Of a stretch of 64,000 nt of DNA, positions 56,465-64,000 are shown one piece after another. The stretch is from Carnegiea gigantea (lineage: Eukaryota; Streptophyta; Magnoliopsida; Caryophyllales; Cactaceae). Below the pieces are notes generated by a model. That model did not search any database, was not told the origin of the DNA, and worked only from the letters and a program-made list of their open reading frames with translations. The DNA lies in the NCBI GenBank assembly GCA_029747015.1, contig JAKOGI010000123.1:186001-250000 (forward strand), in the 5' to 3' direction. The position numbers and the translations under genes were made by a program. The first letter of the stretch is position 1. Each line of letters opens with the position of its first letter.

Positions 56465-58224
56465 ACGTGAAATTGCGGGGAAAAAAAAGGCTTATTATTC
56501 TGTGACATGCACAAATGAGTCATAGCGACTAGAGGGTTGCAGCTATTTATTCTCTATTTTTTTTTTTTTTTAAATAACGATGAAGGTAGGACCCTTGGGT
56601 GTTGTATAAGGTCCTAATGGAGTTGGAACAGTAGGAAGCTGCAAGGCAAGTGCAGTCAGGGTGACACATTATCAAAAAAATATTTTCAATCTTGCACAAA
56701 ACAAATTTTGGAGATAATGCCAAAATTTTTAAAACAAGAGAAAAAAAACTATAAAAATATGAATGATGAGGGCGGAGGAAATTAAAAATGCCTTTAAAAT
56801 TATCCACTTTTTCATATATAGTCTCAAGAGAAAGGTACGAGTCATGCATAGTCATTCCAACTCTTAATCTTTAAATGTTCTTTTTTTTTTTTAATTTATC
56901 ATGAGTGCTTATCATTAGCATTCAGCATTGTACAACACTCATCAAGACTTAACCATATTTATTCTTCACAATTTTAGTCATGTTCAGCACTCATCAGCAT
57001 TTGTCGACACTCATCAGTAGTGATCAGTACTCATAAGCACTAACAAGTAATAAAAATTTATGATAAGTTGAAAAGAATGGGTTTCAACACTCAGTTTTTA
57101 AGTTTTTTGAGATCCATATGCAAAAAACTTCCCCTAAATCCCCCAATTGTATTTGCTTCTCATATTTCAACTTAGAAGGATTGTCTTTATAAGGATATTC
57201 TTTTTTACTTATCATAAGTACTTATATTCAACATTTAGTACTTACTGGCACTGATCAGCACTCAACAACATCTTATATTTTTCTAATATATTCCTCTTAT
57301 AATTATACTATATATTAGTAAAATGACCTTGTTAAATAATTATCACTTATGTGTTGCTTGATTTTTTTTAGAAATGGTAGGATATTTATTTTTCAAGATT
57401 TTCCCATATTAAGTTAATAAATGAGGTTAATAAAAAAATGGAAATTAACATAAGTTTAATGCAGGAGGAAACAAGCTTCAACTCTATTATGTAAATCAAA
57501 GGAAGGATTAAAAGGGTATTTAATTTTCAAATTTATCCCCACATATTTTCATATTTTTTCCATGTTGAGGAAATAAAAAAAGGTACATAATGGGAAAAAT
57601 TTACATAAATTAACATTAATGAAATATTGAATTTTAAAATTAATGTCATGATATACTTACTCAGTAGTAATATTATGCGAATTTAAATTATAAAATGTTA
57701 TTGGCATATTATATTCTAAATTACATCATAAAAAATTATACATCACTTAAATACAGACTCATGCATTGGTTTTATAAAATATTAATTAAATAAATAATTA
57801 TGACCATCTAATTACAAATGTTTACATTAGTAACGAATAAAATCTCTATCAATTAACTGATCGATATTAATCAATACTAATCAACACACATCAGTGTTGA
57901 TCATCAATAAATTGTAAATTGAAAAAACTAACCCTAAGCTATGAAACTCACCATCATGTCAATCAAGATCACAGATTTTAAACTTTAGATACACCTCATG
58001 TGTTAATTGTCTCGCAATCATTCATTAATATGCAACAATCTTACATAGAAGTTGATCCAAATTGTATCTGGAAGGGCACTAACCAACAGCCTGGTTCCTG
58101 GACCCAAACCCCCCCCCCCCAAAAAAAAAAGCACTAAAGGTCTACATCGCCACTTCAATTGTCATTTACTAAATTATGGGGTCGTCCAAAATTGAGCTTC
58201 AATGGTGCTCATAGGATATTTTTT
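56465..58224. other. AT-rich intergenic DNA, no gene seen
   Basis: Contains CACTCATCAGCA-type short repeats at 56900-57050 and 57225-57270, and a C10A10 run near 58101-58121. No coding frame or element was recognised. Confidence 0.45.
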
Positions 58225-58590
58225 TTTTTTCCACGATAATATACAACTGTAAGCTATAAGAAAATGTAAAAAATTGTAAAAAACTGTAAGGATAAATATA
58301 AGGAGTTGTTGAATTATCAAAAATTTGATAGTATAATTTTTAGTATGTATGCATAATTGTTGGTCATTAATGTATGAATTATGAAAAAATTATTTCATGA
58401 AAATAAATTATATGTATCACTAATATTTATGAATAAATTCTACAGCATCACAAAACAAATTATATTTTAACATTACATATAAAAATACACTTTTTTGCAC
58501 TTGTCATTTTGGATAATAAAAAAATAATATTGAACTAACATAATTAATGAAAATAAACCTATAAACAAGTCAATTAAATAACAATAAGAC
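58225..58590 (+). repeat. Dispersed repeat, copy 2 (partner 35630-36080)
   Basis: Same order of blocks as 35630-36080: CAACTGYAAGCTRTAAGAAA, GTATGCATAATTGTTGGTC, TATGTATCACTARTATTTAT and CAAATTATATTTTAACATT. Followed directly by a hAT-type left end. Confidence 0.7.
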
Positions 58591-58593
58591 TAG

Positions 58594-58770
58594 TGGTGTC
58601 AAAGGATCGAATTCGGATCGGATATTGTAACATCCAAATCCGCATCCGATTATATTTGGATCTAAAAATCCAATCCGAATCCAATCCGATGGATCAAAGG
58701 AGAACCTCTGGATCCGATCTGAGTCGGATCAGATCGGAGTCAGATTTAATCCGATCAAAATAATTCCTTT
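58594..58770. mobile_element. hAT-type element, left end only
   Basis: TAGTGGTGTCAAAGGATCG at 58594 resembles other hAT-type left ends here and is followed by GGATCGGAT-rich subterminal sequence to about 58760. No matching right end or duplication was found. Confidence 0.45.
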
Positions 58771-59713
58771 CGCCATGCAATAATTTTATATAATTTTTCT
58801 ATATCTTATCCATCTGTCAATTCGATAATGTGCGTTTCATACAGGTACTAACTGAATCCTGAACATTTAAGCTAAATGAAGAATAAAAGAAGAAATATAT
58901 TTTAAGTTCAACAAAATGTCAACATGTTCCAATAATTACAACTCTTAATAACTATGAGATGCATCTGAAATATCACAAATAATATGTCTAACTCATAAAA
59001 GAAAAAAAAATTAAGAGTGCAAATCCTCTGCTTGCTTCATTTAGCACTTATTCTCTATTGATCTTCGACTAGGAGCATATATATAATGATATCTATAAGT
59101 ATTATTTACAAGGAGCTGAGATTTTCATTAGAAGTAATTATTAGAATATAAATTTGATCATATCACTCATCCATATATTGTTGTCTCTTTATCTCATTAT
59201 GTCTATCCCATTTGCATTGCCATCGCAACCAAAGTAATATCACACATATTACCCAATTGGACCCTCATTAACATCTTTCAATAACACATTCAGGTTGTCA
59301 AAAGCGAAAATTGAAGGCTCTATTGTAGAGGTATGCAGAAACGGAACACTTATTAAAACATAATACATCAACGGAATCATCAATTCAGATCAACTCCAAA
59401 AAATGATCAAACTCAACAATCTTCCCAAATCCCAAAATTGCAAAACCCAAAGTCTAACTTCTTTTGTTCTTAACTCCAAAAATCTAAACAACACTCCAAG
59501 TCATAAAAAATATATATTTGGATTTTATTGTATGAATTGTTAAATTAAGGAGAAAAATGAGATATGTACTTACGAGAGACCAGAGAGGGACGATGAAATG
59601 TTCAACGTCAGCATTGTAGAAACTGGCGAGAAGATAGAGGTTCAGAGAGAGAGAGAGAGAGAGAGAGTAGGGAATTAGAGTGAGGAGCCAAGGATTGAGG
59701 AGTGTAATAACTC

Positions 59714-59770
<57 letters not shown>

Positions 59771-59845
59771 TATATATATATTATATATATATATATATAT
59801 ATAAATCATGATCATCAATGGGCTTTGTTGATGGCAAAGTGAGCT
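58771..59845. other. Intergenic DNA with microsatellites
   Basis: Holds a (GA)n run at 59647-59667 and (TA)n runs at 59717-59803. No gene was recognised. Confidence 0.45.
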
Positions 59846-61185
59846 TGTAATGCCCAAACACAAAAAGAGGGAGCCGGCCAAACCCCCCTCAAAGGGAAAA
59901 AAGGGGGGGTTTAGTGTGAATGTGTGATTGATTGCGATGCACCCATTTAATTGTTTTGTTACAAAGCACCACCTTGGAACTATTAGTATTAAGCACCATG
60001 CATTCACCTTCCATCCCTAAACCTTTGTGCCATGGAGGGGGAGACTAACCTGGCAACTGAGACCCACTATAAATACCCCCTCTTCTTCACTCCAAACCAT
60101 TTCTCAAGTGACTTCTCTCTCTCTCATAACAAAATATGAATCTCTCTTGCTAAACTAGTCTTGTCACCATGGCTAGTGCGATTGTGGCTATTTTCTTAAA
60201 GAAGGGTTGATGACTACTCCTTCATGCCTAGTGGAGAACCCTTTACGGCAATACTTGTAAGTATGAAATAGATTACCTTTTTTGGATGAATTATGATTTT
60301 AGCATCTCACAAGCATGCATGTTTGGTAAGGGTCAACGATAGTGGCAATGTGTTGCATAATAACTTTTGACGTGTAAGTGATCTTAGTAAGCAGGAGTTA
60401 AGCTTTCTTGATAGGTTTAGATGATAATGACCACTCGCTTCTAATAAGGAACAAAATGCTTATATGATTATGATAATAAGAGGTTATGGGCTCTTAAGGG
60501 TATGAGAATGGTACCAATGGTAGGAAGTTGTCAAATTGCATATATATGTGGTACTTAGATAATTTTATATTATCAATACTAGGACCAATAGATGGTTCAG
60601 ATTATCATTTCTTTTAAAACTTGTTATCATCTTCAAGGTACAGTGTAATGGTTATACCCTTACACCCATTATATTTTACTGAATCGGTATGGCTAATGAA
60701 TTGTAACATGAAATAATTATTTTTATTGTTTTATCATATTAACAGTGGACCCTCTTACTGCCCTATTGTATGTTGATCAACGAAGTTTGGACTTTCCGAT
60801 CGGGTCAAGTATGCGCATATATTCAATGATCGTAATGGAGATGCAGTCTCTTATGATTAAATGTTATATTGTGAGGACGTCAGTCCAATATGTTGGGTGC
60901 CATCCTAAGATAATAAAATGAGCAAATGTTTTACTTGGTTTGCTGAATAAAATGAATTTAACTGAGCTCTAACTTATTCTTTTACTGTATAACATCATAT
61001 TGTACCAGGCTCATTTAGCATACTGTTTCATGATTTTCCATTTTTAGGTCCTTTTGAAAGGGAACAAGGTTAGGAGAGATATCACATATAGAGTATAATA
61101 GGCCCACCTATTTTTAGTACAATATCTCTAAATAAGTCATAGCAAGTGACGATTTGAATTAAAGTATTTAGAGATGATGATGATG

Positions 61186-61248
<63 letters not shown>

Positions 61249-61380
61249 TTCAGTTGTAATATTTAGAGTGCCTTGTGCCTCCTTTGGAGACACGACATAA
61301 CGCCTCGTTTTAAAGCAAGCTTTCGCTAAATATTATAAATAATATATGCTTTGCAACTTTAAAATTATCGGGGCATTACA
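59846..61380 (+). repeat. 5' LTR of the second gypsy element
   Basis: Begins TGTAATGCCC and ends GGGCATTACA, a perfect 10-bp inverted end repeat. It has a TATA box TATAAATA at 60068-60075 and an (ATT)n microsatellite at 61172-61247. The length of 1,535 bp and the TGTAA..TTACA ends resemble those of the solo LTR at 5372-8709, although the bodies differ. Confidence 0.9.
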
Positions 61381-61382
61381 GT

Positions 61383-61392
61383 TGGTATCAGA
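61383..61392 (+). other. Primer-binding site, initiator-Met tRNA type
   Basis: TGGTATCAGA lies two bases after the LTR end and is complementary to the 3' end of initiator tRNA-Met. Confidence 0.9.
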
Positions 61393-62214
61393 ACCTAGGT
61401 TCAAATAATAATAATAATAAAATTTGTAAACTTAAGTAATGAGCGAGGCCATAATATAGAATATATCTATATTTGCATTCAGTGTTAAATATTTATTTAT
61501 GTGTTTTATATATTGGATTAGATGGCAACTGTCCAAAGGTACCGTCGTGCAGACGCCAGCCGATTAAAGTGGATATCTTGCACAACCATGAAGGCCCATT
61601 TAAGGAGGGTTCGATGGTAGATACATGCAGAGTTGACGTGAAAAGCCATAAGATATAAAAGTTCATATTTATAAGCTAAACTTCTACTGGACTCTCTTCC
61701 TAATTTTGAACCTTTGGCTTACTTCAAGAGGAAGTATGAAAAGATAGTAGTCTATGGGTCTGGGAAAATGTCACTTTATTTGGTGAACATTTTGCTAAAA
61801 AAGGACCATTTGAAACTGTGGCTAGTGAACTCCTCCTAAGGGAAGCCTTAGAACAATTAGGTGAGAATGTTCAAGATTTGTTCGCCTGTTGCCCAAAGAT
61901 AGCAAGAGAAGCTGAAGAGGAACTAGGGTTTTGTATTGACTATACCCTAGACACCCAGCCAGGGTCCTCAGATCATGCCCAATCTAGTGTAGGGGACAAC
62001 CTATAAAGGTAGTAGGGACCTCTACTAAGCTAAGGAGATTAGGTGACTCCATTAGTTAATAATGTTGAGAATTGTATTGCATTGAAATTTATGAAGGTAA
62101 TGGAAATTCTATCTTTGTTAGTAATAAACTTATTCTTGTTGAATTATTTTTTTCCTTTTTTTTAAAGGAAAGAAACACTACTTAATTATGCGCTAAATTA
62201 AATAGTAAATCAGG
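61393..62214 (+). other. Leader of the second gypsy element
   Basis: Lies between the PBS and the gag start. Small open stretches occur at 61473-61658 and 61818-62006, but neither resembles a known protein. AT-rich, no other feature. Confidence 0.5.
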
Positions 62215-63180
62215 ATGTCGGAACAATCTGTAAACAACCCCCATAATGAAAGCTCCCAACAAGTCACCTCGCGAGCTTATGTTCTTTCCAAGATGTAATT
62301 ACTTGATTAATTGACAAGAAAAGCTCCACAACCCGGTAACAACTATGGCCAGCCTGAATCAGATTACGGAAGGCTTATGGATAGGGTAGCAGCAAGAAAA
62401 CCAAACTACTATGATGGTAAGGCTGACCCAGGCAAACTTGAAAATTGGATCGGAAATATGAAAAAAGTGTTCGATGTAGTGGAAGTTCCGACTAAGTGAC
62501 AAGTCAGTATCGGTAGCTGTTACTTAAGTGGTAAGGCTGATGCTTGGTGGGGCACCATCAGAGGAAAATGAAATGAGCCCCGCTTTGATTGGGGCTCGTT
62601 TAAGACCCTTTTGTGCAAAAAAATGTCATTACATCATAAAACGAAAGCTGAATTCCTTAATCTTCAACAAGACAAGATGTCCGTGACTGATTATGCTGCC
62701 AAATTTGAGGAGTTATCAAGATTTGCTGCTGATTATGTTGCAACTGACAAAATGAAAAAGAACCACCTTGAGAGGAGGTTAAACTCCGGAATTCACCGGC
62801 AATTAGGTGGTCATCACATAACCACTTATCAAGAATTATATGATCGGGCAGCTGACGTAGAGAGAGTAAACAATCTAACCAAAGCTACCAAAACATCTGG
62901 TGATCATGCGGAATTGAAAAGAAAGTGGGATTCAAAGGGCCACAACTTCACTGACAATTCCAGTAAGAGGTCAGCAACAATAGTTGAACAAGAGGGATTC
63001 CATAAGGGTCAAGGAACCTTGTAAGAGGTGCAATCACCCAAGTCATGCTACTAGGACTGTAGAATGGGTACCATCTTATGCTATAACTATGCTAGTCCTT
63101 ACCATAAGGCTAGGGACTGTCCAAATAGGTGTAAGAAGGGAAGATCTGAAGGGGTAGCGTCAACTGGAAATAAACCATCA
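62215..63180 (+). pseudogene. gag of the second gypsy element
   Basis: Likely start ATG at 62215 (MSEQSVNNP). The retrotransposon gag region includes PNYYDGKADPGKLENWIGNM, SGKADAWWGTIRG and DKMSVTDYAAKFEELSRFA. A zinc-knuckle region at about 63075-63125 reads CYNYASPYHKARDC, where the second Cys of CX2C is replaced by Tyr. Stops near 62280, 62500 and 62570 and frame changes after 63020 mark it as broken. Confidence 0.85.
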
Positions 63181-63221
63181 TATTCTCATGGTAAGGTTAA
63201 CAATTTGGGAAAGTTCATGTC

Positions 63222-63948
63222 ATGACCAAAAAGAAAGCATCAAACTCTAGTACAGTAATCATTGATACCCTCTTTTTAAATGAACAACCCTTATATGCTT
63301 TATTTGATTCCGGCGCAATCAATTCTTGTATTTCTACATCTGTAACTTCTCGATTAGAATTGCTCTCTCATAAAGTACATGCAAACTTGTCTATTGGCCT
63401 TCCCACCGAAAAGACTATCGTATGTCCTCATATGTACAAAAATTGCCCTTTATTCATAGGAGGTGAAATATTTATGGCAGATCTTATTCAATTTGACCTT
63501 TCTGACTTCGACCTTATCTTAGGGATGGATTGGTTATCCGTCCACCAAGCCAAGATTGATTGTAGAAATCAGATGGTTTCTTTGAGCAGTCGGCATTGGG
63601 GCAAGGTGCATTTTAAGGGAGAACATAGCAAGAGTGATTTTAGGGTCATCTCTATTATGAAAGTTCAAAGTTTACCTAGGAAAGGGTGTACGGGGTACTT
63701 ATGCAGTGTTGAGGTCAAACCGAAAACTGAGCTAGATATTCAAAGCATTCCCATTGTATATGAATTTTTTGATGTCTTTCCTAATGATCTACCTATCCTT
63801 CCACATCAACGAGAAATTGACTTTGAAATTCACCTAATACCTGAATCCAACCCTATATCTAAGTCACCGTACCATATGGCCCTTGCTGAGTTAAGGGAGT
63901 TGAAGGTTCAATTAGAGGAATTATTAGAAAAAGAGTTTATTAGATCAA
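63222..63948 (+). pseudogene. Protease and RT N-terminus of the second gypsy element
   Basis: Open + frame containing the retropepsin signature LYALFDSGAINSCIS (about 63290-63335) and ILGMDWLSVHQAKIDC (about 63515-63565). It then has the RT entry region PISKSPYHMALAELRELK (about 63850-63907). The frame is intact up to the break at 63949, after which the sequence is not RT. Confidence 0.9.
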
Positions 63949-64000
63949 GGGCCTGTTCTTTTCGTGGATAAATTGAGTGGGTAAAAGAGTGAAATAGGTT
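63949..64000. mobile_element. Terminus of a PIF-like MITE, truncated by the window end
   Basis: GGGCCTGTTCTTTTCGTGGA matches the inverted right end of the element at 52599-52964 (GGCCTTGTTCTTTTCGTTGA). It interrupts the RT frame of the gypsy element. The other end and target duplication lie outside the window. Confidence 0.7.

Larger units (their letters stand above)
59846..63948 (+). mobile_element. Second Ty3/gypsy element, 5' part (LTR to start of RT)
   Basis: Order: LTR, tRNA-Met PBS, gag, aspartic protease, RT N-terminus. The copy is cut inside RT at 63949 by an unrelated MITE-type terminus. Stops within gag show it is inactive. It differs from the chromovirus at 1-3224 in LTR sequence and length. 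Confidence 0.9.

Noticed and set aside
59675..60007. 110-codon minus-strand ORF
   Set aside because: Most of it is translated (TA)n microsatellite crossing an LTR border.

Overview
The window is AT-rich nuclear DNA from a flowering plant, probably a eudicot. The evidence is plant LTR retrotransposon lineages (Ty3/gypsy chromovirus, Sirevirus-like Ty1/copia), L1 and RTE LINEs, a tRNA-derived SINE, hAT and PIF/Harbinger MITEs, a Cassandra-like 5S-bearing fragment, an intronless PPR gene, and a plant-style C/D snoRNA cluster with telo-box and site II promoter motifs. Most of the 64 kb is transposon-derived. Only four gene loci can be supported: a P-class PPR gene with a frameshift (15.27-17.01 kb, +), a SNAPIN/BLOC-1-like gene in two exons (24.7-26.8 kb, -), a polycistronic-looking C/D snoRNA cluster (30.7-31.55 kb, +), and a Ser-rich plant-specific gene (55.03-56.23 kb, -).

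Layout. 1-3.22 kb: 3' end of a decayed gypsy chromovirus with its 3' LTR. 3.2-9.85 kb (copy A) and 20.18-25.58 kb (copy B): a direct segmental duplication flanking the PPR gene. Copy A carries the gypsy insertion at its left edge, a 3.3 kb solo LTR and a 5'-truncated L1. Copy B carries a hAT MITE and another insertion. Each copy preserves the empty site for insertions in the other, so the order of events can be read directly. Copy B holds exon 2 of the live SNAPIN-like gene; copy A holds a broken copy of that exon. 10.8-14.3 kb: a 5S/Cassandra-like fragment, then a degenerate L1 interrupted by a possible LTR and two hAT-type elements. 18.1-19.1 kb: another hAT-type element. 27.0-30.7 kb: MITEs, one inserted inside a sibling copy. 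30.7-31.6 kb: three box C/D snoRNAs whose guides match 18S or 25S rRNA. 33.2 and 34.3 kb: a SINE and a hAT MITE, each with perfect target duplications.

36.2-49.5 kb is one RTE-clade LINE on the minus strand, split inside its reverse transcriptase by a 9.96 kb Sirevirus-like copia element (38,019-47,981, CTTCC target duplication, LTRs about 97% alike by eye). The copia element has lost its reverse-transcriptase core and carries three nonsense codons in gag-pol, yet keeps an uninterrupted 740-codon extra ORF in the envelope position. 49.5-54.4 kb holds microsatellites, RTE tails, a dimeric PIF-type MITE and a local repeated motif. 56.4-59.8 kb is AT-rich and mostly gene-free. 59,846 to 63,948 is the 5' part of a second gypsy element (LTR, PBS, gag, protease, start of RT), cut at 63,949 by a terminal sequence like that of the MITE at 52.6 kb.

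All assignments come from reading motifs and repeats by eye; no database search was run.
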